Positions 1-10,100 of a stretch of 64,000 nucleotides of DNA are shown piece by piece. How positions within the stretch are numbered: the first letter of the stretch is position 1; each line of letters starts with the position of its first letter. The DNA is from Pachyseris speciosa (lineage: Eukaryota; Cnidaria; Anthozoa; Scleractinia; Pachyseridae). Location: the NCBI GenBank assembly GCA_016490735.1, contig JAEMWC010000123.1, positions 704,501 to 768,500 on the forward strand. The letters are read 5' to 3'. The translations under genes and the position numbers were made by a program. The notes beneath the pieces were generated by a model. It saw nothing but the letters and a program-made list of their open reading frames with translations. It had not been told where the DNA came from and searched no databases.

Positions 1-840
1 AAATTATCATTGAAGCTGATTTATACAGTCTATTATATTCCGGTTTCTATTAAGTATTTTATCATAAATAAAACGACATTTCTAATTGAGGAATTACTTT
101 TTCTAATTCTAATTGTATACTTTACAAAGGGCATAGACCATCACTGCAGATGTGCAAGAGCGCAGGTGCAGTGTTATATTGTAAAATATACAACTAGGCG
201 CAAGTGTTCGGGATTCTGTGTCACTCAGACATAGTTCATGCATGTCCGATGGCGGTAAAAGCCTCCACCGTTCCAGTAATTGTGCGCGCTGGAAAACTGT
301 GTTTCAGTTTGTGTCTGTCTTTGGACTGACCTCAATAAATTTCTTCGGATGGAATTGTCTGGTCCCCTACCCTGTCGCTTAATTCTTAAGTGAGACTGGT
401 AGAATGGATTTACGCTGCGTACTGACCAAAAATCACTTAAAACATGATTGTAAGTCGTACCACTTTCCTTCCCTTTTTCGAGTGTTGGCCGTTTCAAAAC
501 ATTCGCAATTTTTGCATTGACAGAACCAGTAGTGGTACAATATTCATTTTTGACAATTAAAGGCGTGGCCGTCTCTTCTCTGCACACTTTCAATATACAG
601 TATCTGTTTCTGAATATGCGGTTCCCATGTGCAACATCTGTATTTAAGCTGTATGGGGTCTAATTATGGCAAGGTAAGCTTGCTCTTTCACTTGGGACAA
701 CGAAATAGTTTCATCTTCATCTTGTATCACTGATATCAGACACACAGATTGCAAAGTCTTTAACATCTAGGATAGGATATCTACCGATTTTTACGCCAAA
801 TGCCGTTCACTAAATAAAATCATAATTAAGTTTTTATCCT
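1..840. other. Non-coding stretch without recognised gene
   Basis: No open frame here resembles a known protein and I see no splice-consistent exon. The 122-codon minus-strand open frame at 225-593 has no recognisable motif. The stretch leads into the fold-back repeat cluster that starts near 845. Confidence 0.5.
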
Positions 841-844
841 TCTA

Positions 845-1122
845 TCAGCCTTAAGTATAAATCTACTGCGCGCCTACCATACCGCCAGCTACGCAGTACA
901 TGTATTAGATTTTGAGCTCGAGATTTCTATCCCGTGATAGCTGATGAGGGCGCAGCCCGAATCAACAATTTCCGCATAGAAATCGAGAGCCAATAATATA
1001 ATTGTCTATAATCTACTAGTCGTTCAATATTAAACAAGTAAATTATCTAAATCCTCTTCCTCGCAGACACTTCGGAAACACGAAGCGTTGACAACGGTAC
1101 TCACTATCTATTTAACAACTTA
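845..1122. repeat. Fold-back repeat, left part, interrupted by hammerhead element
   Basis: This is a diverged copy of a family also seen at 1765-2050, 2430-2776, 23333-23600 and 55170-55490. It contains the family's palindromic block (CTCGAGATTTCTAT ... GATAGCTGATGAGGGCGCAG) and the inverted 'GACACTTCGGAAACACGAAGCG' region. It ends in TATTTAACAACTTA (1109-1122). That 14-mer reappears at 1751-1764, on the far side of the inserted hammerhead element. Confidence 0.6.
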
Positions 1123-1306
1123 CAGTGAAAACGTAAAGCTTGTGGGATGTGGCTGGAGTGACAAGGATATACCTCACAAATTAATGTGATTTGGTAAGCT
1201 GAAGCCACTCTAAAGGCACTAAGGCCACATGGTAGCGGGCATTACCCCATCATCATCCCACAAGCTTTACGTTTTCACTGCTTGTTTTATGGATATGTGG
1301 GTACTT

Positions 1307-1387
1307 GAGCCTGAGCATTAGCTATGCCATGCTGATGAGGCCTAACAAGGCCGAAACAGCTGTCCATGGCTGCTAATGCTTGGGCTC
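1307..1387 (+). ncRNA. Type I hammerhead ribozyme, copy 1
   Basis: All core positions are present in order. Stem I 5' strand ends GCCATG, followed by CTGATGA (1332-1338), stem II GGCC/GGCC with loop TAACAA, GAAA (1353-1356), and stem III CAGCTG followed by TC. Cleavage is predicted after C1364. The stem I 3' strand CATGGC pairs with GCCATG and extends through an internal loop into GCATTAGC/GCTAATGC and GAGCC/GGCTC. Stem III (ACAG/CUGU) has no loop and is self-complementary, so the ribozyme is expected to act as a dimer (double hammerhead), as known for animal retroelement hammerheads. Confidence 0.85.
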
Positions 1388-1562
1388 AATCTTTGCTTTG
1401 GTAGATTTAAGGGGTAATGCCCGCTACCATGTGGCCTTAGTGCCTTTAGAGTGGCTTCAGCTTACCAAATCACATTAATTTGTGAGGTATATCCTTGTCA
1501 CTCCAGCCACATCCCACAAGCTTTACGTTTTCACTGCTTGTTTTATGGATATGTGGGTACTT

Positions 1563-1643
1563 GAGCCTGAGCATTAGCTATGCCATGCTGATGAGGCCTA
1601 ACAAGGCCGAAACAGCTGTCCATGGCTGCTAATGCTTGGGCTC
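1563..1643 (+). ncRNA. Type I hammerhead ribozyme, copy 2
   Basis: The core is identical to copy 1, exactly 256 bp downstream, with predicted cleavage between 1620 and 1621. Dual cleavage of a transcript would release a 256-nt monomer running from 1365 to 1620. The arms show no disabling change. Confidence 0.85.
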
Positions 1644-1764
1644 AATCTTTGCTTTGGTAGATTTAAGGGGTAATGCCCGCTACCACGTGGCCTTAGTGCC
1701 TTTAGAGTGGCTTCAGCTTACCAAATCACATTAATTTGTGAGGTATATCCTATTTAACAACTTA

Positions 1765-2050
1765 GATTATTCGCTCTCGTTTTCTATCGCGTGATAGCTG
1801 ATGAGGGCGCCGCCCGAATCAGCTATCACGCATAGAAATCGAGAGCGAATAATCTAATTGTTTTAGTATAAATCTACTAGTCGTTCAAAAAAGTAAATTA
1901 TCCAAATTCTCCCCACAGACACTTCAAAAACGCGAAAAAGCGGGCGCCATTTTGTTGACAACCACTAATCACTATCTATCACAGATTATATAATAAGGTG
2001 AATAGTTCGGGCGTTGTGATTGGTTCTTAGCTATGATCTATTAGAGGATA
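1765..2050. repeat. Fold-back repeat, inverted copy
   Basis: This copy contains a near-perfect palindrome around TAGATTATTCGCTCTCG ... CGAGAGCGAATAATCTA. An inverted reading-frame remnant follows. On the minus strand, the ATG at 1948-1950 starts the same MA(A/P)AS-type reading as the copies at 2489 and 55278. The unit belongs to the family complete at 2430-2776. Confidence 0.6.
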
Positions 2051-2142
2051 GATGCACAGATTACGTCATCACGACCAACTTTTTTCCAGAAATGTGAAAA
2101 TAAACAAGTTTTTCGCTTGCATTTTGTTTCTTCATTACATAA

Positions 2143-2329
2143 AACAAATAGATTCCATGTTGCCGTGCGTCTGTTCAGTAATAGATCACAGAAGACGTCA
2201 AAATGTGGTTAAAACATCAGTGACACACTCGCCTGCTGCTCGTGTGCCACTTCTTTGTTTTTACCACATTTTGACCTCATCTGTGATCTATTACTGAACA
2301 GACGCACGGCAACATGGAATCTATTTGTT
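2143..2329. repeat. Fold-back element, about 65-bp arms
   Basis: The left arm, starting AACAAATAGATTCCATGTTG, is repeated in inverse at 2265-2329, ending CAACATGGAATCTATTTGTT. The open frame across it (2052-2297) is a by-product of the inverted repeat and has no recognisable domain. Confidence 0.7.
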
Positions 2330-2429
2330 AAATAGATAGCGAGTAGCGTAGCCAATCAGAGAACGGCACTAGTGATAGAACGCTAGTAGATTTATGCTAA
2401 CACAGATTAGTATAACTGGGATCTACTAG

Positions 2430-2776
2430 TGTTCTATAACGAATGCCGTTCACTCTGTGATACATAGTGAGTAGCGGTTGTCAACAAAATGGCGGCCGCT
2501 TCTTCGCGTTTTTGAAATGTCTGCGAGGAGGATTTAGATAATTTACTTGTTTAGTTTTGAACGACTAATAGATTTATACTAAAACAATTAGATTATTCGC
2601 TCTCGATTTCTATGCGTGATAGCTGATTCGGGCTGCGCCCTCATCAGCTATCACGTGATAGAAATCTCGAGCTCATAATCTAATTGTTAAATAAATAGCG
2701 AGCCAGCGTAGCCAATCAGAGAACGGCATTCGTTATAGAACGCTAGTAAACAGAAAGCATAGTAAGCATGCTAGTA
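2430..2776 (+). mobile_element. Non-autonomous DNA element retaining a start codon (family reference copy)
   Basis: The terminal inverted repeats read ACTAG(T/C)GTTCTAT...GAATGCCGTTC on the left and GAACGGCATTCGTTATAGAA CGCTAGT on the right. Inside are an ATG at 2489 followed by codons reading MAAASSRF, then a TTAGATTATTCGCTCTCG palindrome. Related copies at 55278 and (inverted) 1950 keep the ATG and similar codons. I infer that the family is an internally deleted remnant of a larger element that encoded a protein starting [14 protein letters not shown]. Confidence 0.6.
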
Positions 2777-2829
2777 GATTTATACTGATCAGGCTCATCC
2801 GAGCCGCCTTTAGACGTCTTCATTCTTCA

Positions 2830-3714
2830 CTTCACTTCACTTCACTTCACTTCACTTTTCTTACAGATTTAGACAGTCTTGTTAAGTGGGCAACAATTTG
2901 GCAGATGGACTTTCATCCCCAAAAATGCTACGTACTTCGCGTGTGTAGGAAAAAACCCTGTAATCCACGATTACACAATACGTGGCCAATCATTGGAATC
3001 TGTAACACAACAGTCATATTTTGGAGTTATTTTATCAGAGACTCTAAATTGGAAAAGTCACGTCTTGAATGTTAAAAACAAGGCAAACAGAACCTTAGGG
3101 TTCGTGAAAAGAAACCTCAATTATTGCCCTGAACGTGTCACGGCGCAAGCATATATATCGCTAGTCAGACCAACCCTTGAGTATGCGAGTTGTTCCTGGG
3201 ACCCTTATAGAGATTTCCAGAAGGCCTTATTAGACCAAGTCCAAAGACGAGCAGCCCGTTTTGCAACGAGAACCGTCTCAAGGGTGCCAGGATGAGTGGC
3301 AAGAGCATTGAACCATCTGAATTGGCAACCACTTGAACACAGGAGACGAATTGCCCGATTAGCATTGATGTATAAAACTCTTCACAACCAAGCTGTACTA
3401 GATATTCCACCTTGTGTGCAGAGGCAGACATACACTACAACAAGGAACTCGCATGCCAAGAAGTTTAAACTAATTCAAACATCGTGTGACGAGTTAAAAT
3501 TCAGTTTTTGGCCAAGAACAATTAAAGACTGGAATGAGCTGCCTTAAGAACTGAAGTAATTGATAAACCAAGCATCGGCACCTATAAAGCAGCTGCTGAC
3601 ATTTATTTTTCATAAACTTTGTGTATTGATTATTTTTATCTTTGTTTTAACACTTGCTTTACGTCCTTGTGATATTGCAAGTTACCATATGTAGATGTAG
3701 ATGTAGATGTAGAT
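2830..3714 (+). pseudogene. Non-LTR retrotransposon (LINE) 3' end, broken reverse transcriptase
   Basis: The C-terminal third of a LINE reverse transcriptase is readable: W...WQMDFHPQKC, then YFGVILSETLNW, then RPTLEYASCSWDP, QRRAARF and, after a TGA at 3293, LNHLNWQPLEHRRRIARLALMY and WNELP. At least one frameshift near 2955 and the TGA break the frame. The 5' end is truncated at a CTTCA-rich stretch (about 2826-2860). The 3' end carries a (TAGATG)n tail at about 3690-3714. The layout is typical of CR1/L2-like elements. It is dead. Confidence 0.85.
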
Positions 3715-3814
3715 GCTACCTCGTCAGTTATCTGAATAAGAGTATACATTCAACGCGTCGGACAGCTGACCGTCCCCGGCTATGTCTACAGCTCCTTGTG
3801 GCATAACATCTCAA

Positions 3815-4757
3815 TACATCTACATCTACATTTATTAAGTCGATAAAATCCCGTAAGACATCACATCAACTGTAATAAAAGCTAAAATAAAATATATATA
3901 TACATATAAAATCTAATTCTAATTATAAGTTGAATAAAAGTAAATATGTCAAATAACAAGATAAATAAATGATAATTCAAAATCATAATTTAGATGACTT
4001 ATTTCATGTGCTTTCCTAAATTTGACTTAAAATCAGATAATGACTTGCAATTCACTAGGTCAGCGGGCAGTGAGTTCCACTCTGTTATTGATCTAGGAAA
4101 AAAGGAAAACTTAAAGACATCCTTAGAAACTTTTGGCATTCTATACTTAAAAGCATGGCTGTTGCGGGTTCTTAATTCACTGTGTGGTATTAAGTGTTCT
4201 TCTGTGTTTATGTCTACTAGATTATGACTAAATTTGTACATTAAAGTCAATCTGTTTTTCTTTCGTCTTGTTTCTAATGTATCCCACTTCAGATCAGATA
4301 ACATGTCAGTCACACTTGCTGTTTTGTTGTAGTTTTGAAGGCAAAAACGAGCAGCTTTTCTTTGGACTCTCTCCAAGGTTAAAATATCTTTTTTATAGTG
4401 TGGGTCCCACGAGGCACTTGCGTACTCCAGTTTGGGTCGGACGATGCTGGTATAGGCCATTTCACGCACTTTCCTGGGGCAGTTCCAGAGATTTCTCTTG
4501 ATCAACCCTAAGGATCGACTCGCCTTGCTTGAGATAGATGAGATGTAATCAGACCACTTTAATTTACTGTTAACAGTGATTCCTAGGTACGATGCAGAGT
4601 CTACTTGTTCGAGTTTGGACCCACAGAAAAAATATGACCGTTGAGGAGGACTTTGCTTATTTGAAATGCAGATGATGTTGCATTTAGAAGGGTTAAATTG
4701 CATCTACCACTCATTTTGCCAAGTTTCTAGTTTATTGAGATCGTCTTGGAGATTGTC
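3815..4757 (-). pseudogene. Second LINE 3' end of the same family, opposite strand
   Basis: The minus strand reads a 234-codon stretch (4703-3999) of reverse-transcriptase C terminus: FNPSKCNIICI, SYLGITVNSKLKW, VRPKLEYASASWDPH, QRKAARFCLQ, WNSLPADLV. One codon upstream is a TAG where the frame otherwise continues (LNKLETWQNEW before it), and the copy is 5'-truncated near 4757. The 3' tail is the complement of (TAGATG)n at 3815-3830, the same tail as the plus-strand neighbour, so the two copies converge tail to tail about 100 bp apart. Confidence 0.85.
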
Positions 4758-5196
4758 GCAACATTAACGATATTGCGGACAACAAAACATTAACGATATT
4801 GCGGACAACAAAACAGAATGAGACGTTAGTACGGGTATAGGGTGGGAGGAAGTGTTCGCTGTGCTGGCTATGTATGAGTCTAATCTTCCAGGAAGGTCTA
4901 GCGAGGAAATCCAAGGCAAAACCGGTTCTATTATCAAGTCCCTTTTTAAAAAGCATAGTCTATCTATCTCTCGTCTCTTCTGAAGTGAGTGCCAGCCAAG
5001 TTGGGATATGAGACTGGTGACGTTGCCCGGCTCGTAATTGCTATAATCAGACTTAACAAAACGTGCGGCTCAGTCGTCTTTGCACTTTCTCAATTTCGTT
5101 CGTTAAGGATCCCAACTTTCAAGCTTGACCTGCGTATTCGAGCAAGAGTCTCACGAGGCCGACATAAACTGCCTCCTCAGGCTTGTAGGTTTCGCC

Positions 5197-5199
<3 letters not shown>

Positions 5200-5269
<70 letters not shown>

Positions 5270-5270
5270 T
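5200..5270. repeat. ATA/AAT microsatellite
   Basis: An uninterrupted AAT trinucleotide array. Further arrays lie at about 5437-5477 and 5737-5789. The long isoleucine run seen in translation is an artefact of this array. Confidence 0.95.
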
Positions 5271-5434
5271 TGGAAACTGGCTAAACCTAGTGGGAATGTC
5301 CTACCACATGGAACTCCAGCAGCGGGTGTGCTTGCTGATGGTCATAGTATGATCAGATGGTACAGGGTGTCCTAGGCCACAGGCAGTGGCCCGATGTTCT
5401 GTATTATTTCCTGCATGAGCAGCGATTTATAGCC

Positions 5435-5436
<2 letters not shown>

Positions 5437-5480
<44 letters not shown>

Positions 5481-5735
5481 CAACATAAAAATTATACCTA
5501 TTTACAACTATCATAGACTAAATTTTGATGAAATAAAGAAAATATTAAAAAATCCTAGAATAGCAAATCTACAGACTCAACGCCACAATTAAACTTTCTA
5601 AAATTAGCGGACGCGCTATCGTAGGCAAAAATTTTGATGAAATAAAAATATTAAAAAGATCCTAAAATACTAATTTACAAGCTCACTTTCTAAAAATTAG
5701 TGGACACACGCTTGGCATACGTTTCAGCAGCAGTC

Positions 5736-5789
<54 letters not shown>

Positions 5790-5790
5790 T
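5437..5790. repeat. Two further ATA microsatellites around a duplicated AT-rich spacer
   Basis: The AAT arrays at 5437-5477 and 5737-5789 flank an AT-rich spacer. In it ATTTTGATGAAATAAA occurs twice (about 5521 and 5631) with similar following sequence. No coding potential is seen. Confidence 0.8.
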
Positions 5791-5869
5791 TTAATTTAAT
5801 TAATTTTTTTAATTTAATAATAATGAAGGAGGAGGTCGACGAGTTTGTCAACTCGGCAAGTTACTTCCT

Positions 5870-5991
5870 TCCCTGCTAGCAGAGGCCTCTTTTCCTTGTA
5901 TTCAGCGTGCCGACCCATGGCAGGATCATGGTAGAGGTCTCTTTTCTCCCGCACGCTGAATACAAGGAAAAGAGGCCTCTACCAGCAGGGA
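5870..5991. repeat. Fold-back element with 41-bp arms
   Basis: The left arm 5870-5910 (TCCCTGCTAGCAGAGGCCTC...) is inverted at 5951-5991 (...GAGGCCTCTACCAGCAGGGA) with about two mismatches and a 40-bp loop. Confidence 0.8.
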
Positions 5992-6054
5992 AGTTACTTC
6001 CGCCACGTGGCGATTCCATCTCCGGTCTTCAAATATTGTTATTCACGGCAAGAT

Positions 6055-6620
6055 ATTTAGTGATATTTTATTTCACTTTCATTCACCTTTATACACCTTC
6101 ATTTACATTCATCAACATATTAAATACGCATTCATTCGCATTCATTTCCCTTTACTCTCCTTAATGTACGTTCACCCATCTTAACACGCATTCTTTCACC
6201 GGCTTTCTTTCATCTATATTACAGCGTATTCATTCGCTTTCATTTGCCTTTAATATCATTCATGTTCATCCATCCTAATAGGAATTCAATCGCTTTCATT
6301 TTTTTCCACTCTCTTTACGTTCTTCGACATAAATACGTATTCAATTGTATTAATTTGCTTTTACTCTCCTTCCGTTTACGTTCATTCATCTTGAGACACA
6401 TTCATTTGCTTTTATTTGCCTTTAAGCTTAACTCTCCTTCAGTTACGTTCATTTTTCACTAATACGCATTTTAAAATGCGTTTCATTCTCCTTTACTGAC
6501 CCACCTTCAATAATTTATTCGGTTCATCAAGTTTAATACGCATTCATTCGCCTTCTTTTGCCTTCACTCTGTTCCATTTCATCGATATGAATACGCTTTC
6601 AGCGCTTTCATTCTCCTCTC
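6055..6620 (+). repeat. Degenerate CATTCA/TTCATTCGC tract
   Basis: The plus strand is strongly C/T/A-biased, with imperfectly spaced TTCATTCGC, CATTTGCCTT and TACGCATTCA motifs roughly every 45-70 bp. This is a diverged minisatellite. Open frames across it are compositional artefacts. Confidence 0.6.
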
Positions 6621-7195
6621 CACTCCCTCGCTCCTCCCAATTTTTTCTCTCATCCCAGTCTTCGTGAGGTGAAAGGATTAAAAAACAAAGAACATCTCAC
6701 GGAAATTAAACTCTTGCTACGCAGGCTAGCTAGGCGTCTAAGGTGCATGTGCATGATTGAAAGGAAGTCATAAAGTCTTAATAGCTTACACCAATGGCGT
6801 TCATTTGCTAATGTATGCCCATGACACCGAGGTCCAGATGGGTACCACCCTCCAGAGACCTAGGGCGCTTACCATTTACACGATCCATCCGGGTGTAAAT
6901 TTTAGGTAAAAATATTCAGTGCTGCAGCTTGTCCAAACGCAACTTGATGGACAAATCACAAAATGTACTGGTGTCAACTGGAAAGCTCAAAGAGAAAAGA
7001 AAAGTGCCTTAAATAAGCCGACGGACTATAATTTCTGAAACGTTCCAAATGGAATGGCTAGACTGCGAGCAATCCTGCCCCGTCTTACCAGAGACCCTCC
7101 AGATGGAGGCACGGGCAACTGGCGTGGCTGCCAAGCTCAATGCGTGGTTTCTAAGCCGTAGTACAAAATCTGGTAAGTAATAAAAGTTTTTGAGG

Positions 7196-10100
7196 ATGTC
7201 CTCGCGTGTTTTAAGGAAATTGCATGGAGACAAGGACCTGGAAATTTTGCGTGATAGCGAGGAGGACGAAGACGAATTCAACTTAACGCCAGTCAAGTCG
7301 AAGAACAAGCAGAAATCCACCGTAAACCCTTTCGATTTGGTAAGTGCTTGCACGACCGGTTCGATCGAAGCTTCCGCTTTTTGCAGTTCGACTGTTTAAT
7401 GTTGGCGGTGTTGTTTTGTTGATCGTGAATACGTGAATGAAAATGTGTGACTCTACCAACAAACAAACAGGCTAAGCTTCTATTTAATTGGCTTAACTTA
7501 TAATGCTGAAAGAATAACAAGGTGATAAGGTAGACGGTCCTCTTATTGGCTGCTTCAAGAACGTGAGGTGATCCATAAGACAGAGAACGTTCATGCAGGG
7601 GTAAGTGCACCAGGAGCGCTCACCATTTGAATGGAATTTTCGGTGGATTTTTTTAAATAAATGGAACTGCACTAATTTCGCACCAAGGAAACGGGACGTA
7701 TTGAACCATATCATTTGATCCGAAGTTTTGGATGCCACTGGGCCAGGGTCTGGGTATCAACAAAAAGCAAAGGAGTTTCAACGTGAGGAGCCTGGCACTG
7801 GTAATTGTGGACAAATGGTACAGAAATTTCCGGGAATTCCGGTAGAAGTGAGAAAAGGTATTACCTTTTTTCCGAAAATATTCCACTGGGATGAACCGTT
7901 TTATTTGATTTTCTTCCCGGAATTACCAGGTTTTCCATCCAAATGGTAAGTGCACCAGGACATGGCTAGTGGTCAGTGTTGGTTCTGTTTTGACCAGTAG
8001 CTAAGCGTAAAATACTGTACATACTTCAGCATCCCCCACAGTGGAGTGGGGTTGGGGGGGGGGGGGTTACTTCCACATATGGGCTATATAGGTAATTGTG
8101 CCATGGGCTAGGGTATGGTTTTTGGTGTTCTTCATCCTTAAAATAATAGCTAGGGTATCATTTTTGCCCATGTTGGTGTAATCCTTAGATAAGGTGCCCA
8201 AATTGTATCAGCTAAAATAGCAGTGCATAAATAACCCACTAAACAAAAAACAAATGATAAAGATTGTGCTTTTTTGTGGTGGTTAGTCGCTGTTTAGATC
8301 ATCCCGCATTAGCCTGCAAACACTGACAGTTTTCCGGCTTTTGTTTCACACCAGTTCTTTCCAGTTTTTTTCAGATATGGTTCTTAAATAGGGCATCAAT
8401 TTTCATTTGCTTCATCCTTAAATAGTTTCAGGGCTTAAGACCCTTCATGGCACACACCTATCTTGCCACTCTTGCTGGTCCTCCCCCGCTCACACTCCCT
8501 TTTATATAAATGTATCAGTTTGGGCTTTTTGCCCTTTGTTATTTGAAGGCATGGTGGGTAAAGAAAACTCTTTTATTGCTATTAAAGCAAGCTAAAAGTA
8601 ATTAATTTATATAATTGTGCTCTGCTTTACTGGATTTGAGGCCAACTCTTGACTGTTTGTTTGTTTGTTTTTTTTTCCTGTTTCCTTTGTCCTTTTTATG
8701 GTTGCATGCTCCTGAGTGTCAATAGAAAGAATCACATACTGACTATGAGTCTATGAAGGCTGTTGAGATTGTTTCAGGGTTATAACGCAAACAGGACCAG
8801 GAATATTGTTCAGTGCTATCATCTAGTGGCACATACATGTATATAATAATTATTGCACCTGCCAAATGTGTTACCGGATGTCAAAGGGATCTTTTTACTA
8901 CTGTGTTTTAGGTTCAATGTTCCCACAAAACAACAATAATTGTTTTTATTTTGAATTTGTTCAAACCATTTTGATTCCTTTGTTATGGATTAAAATAATG
9001 AGTTTAAGATAAAGGAATTGAAAATCAAACTGGTTTGTGCCACAACACAGAAAGCACTTGTTTGACATGAAACTTCTTGTAGTTAAATGTAGATGATGAA
9101 CAGTCAGACAGAGATTCTCAAGATAATCAAGAAGATGAAAATCCAATGGAAGGTGCTGAGAAAAATGTCACTGAAGGGAAACCAAGTTTAACTGAGCCAG
9201 CTGAAATACATTCTCCTAAAAAGAAGAAGAAGAAAAAGAAAAAGAAAGGAAAAGGAGATAATGAAAATGCTAAACCAAGAAATGTAAGTAGAATACCAGT
9301 GCTATGAATACAGTGTTATCTGTTGTACCGGTATATAATTTAATTTTGATATTTGTGCTTTGTGTTTTGGGGGACATAGGGAACAGACAAGGTTGATGGT
9401 GTCAAGAACAAAGAAGTAAAAAAAGCAGAAGGAACTGAAAAACAAGATAAAAAGCCTGGTAAAAGTTTTAAAAATAATAAGAATGTAACTCGATTGGACA
9501 AGTAGTAACCTTTGTGTGACTTTCAAAAGTGATGATGACGATCATTAGAGACTTCACTTGTAGCTTGAGTTGCTCAAAACAACCAAACAATATCATATTC
9601 ACAACCAGTTAATATTAGTATGCATGATTCTTGATACTCACAAAAGCTACTAAACACGTATCTAATGAGGTCGTATTTTTACAAGTAGTGTAGACTGTTG
9701 AAACAAAACAGAAAAACAACTTCTTCAGATAAAAATATTTTGTTCCTGGATATTGTGCTTGTAATTGGCTATTAAAGTATGGGTACATTTTTCTCTTTTC
9801 CTCAAAACAGCTCCAGTAGCCACCTTGGGGCTGAGCACCTCAAGAGTTCTGGATACTAAAGCTTTGCTTGGTGTGGAACATAGGTGAGATTTTTCCTAAA
9901 CATATGCATGCTATATAGCTCTCCAAAGTTGAAAGACTGAGAGTATGACTGTCCCATAAAGTCAAAATTTTCAAATTTGCTGACATTGAAGGAAGACAGG
10001 ATGCCTGTGTGGTTAGAGCACTGGATTTCAATGCAGTTGCACCAGGTTCAAATCTCGCTCTGGCCTCTAGCTGGTGTTGTTCTGGGTAGTCCCTGGTTCA

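Larger units (their letters stand above)
1123..1749 (+). mobile_element. Hammerhead-ribozyme retroelement (Penelope-like pLTR / retrozyme type), non-autonomous
   Basis: A roughly 256-bp unit is present almost twice in direct tandem (about 1252-1749). It is preceded by a 126-bp inverted partial copy (1123-1248, matching 1411-1536 on the other strand). Each direct unit contains a complete type I hammerhead core. The insertion is bounded by a 14-15-bp target duplication (1109-1122 and 1751-1764), as expected for target-primed reverse transcription. Tandem plus inverted truncated terminal copies and hammerheads are known hallmarks of Penelope-like elements, and tandem hammerhead monomers are known from retrozymes. 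No reverse transcriptase is present, so the copy is non-autonomous. Which of the two classes it belongs to is not decided by the sequence. Confidence 0.8.

Noticed and set aside
940..965. CTGATGAGGGCGCAGCCCGAA in the fold-back family, resembling a hammerhead core (also at 1798, about 2630 and 55416)
   Set aside because: The GAAA box is GAAT and the whole block is part of a simple palindrome (GTGATAGCTGAT/ATCAGCTATCAC), so stems I and III cannot form as required.
2052..2297. 81-codon open frame
   Set aside because: It spans the arms of an inverted repeat and has no protein features.
4989..5375. 128-codon open frame
   Set aside because: Its middle is a poly-isoleucine translation of the AAT microsatellite.
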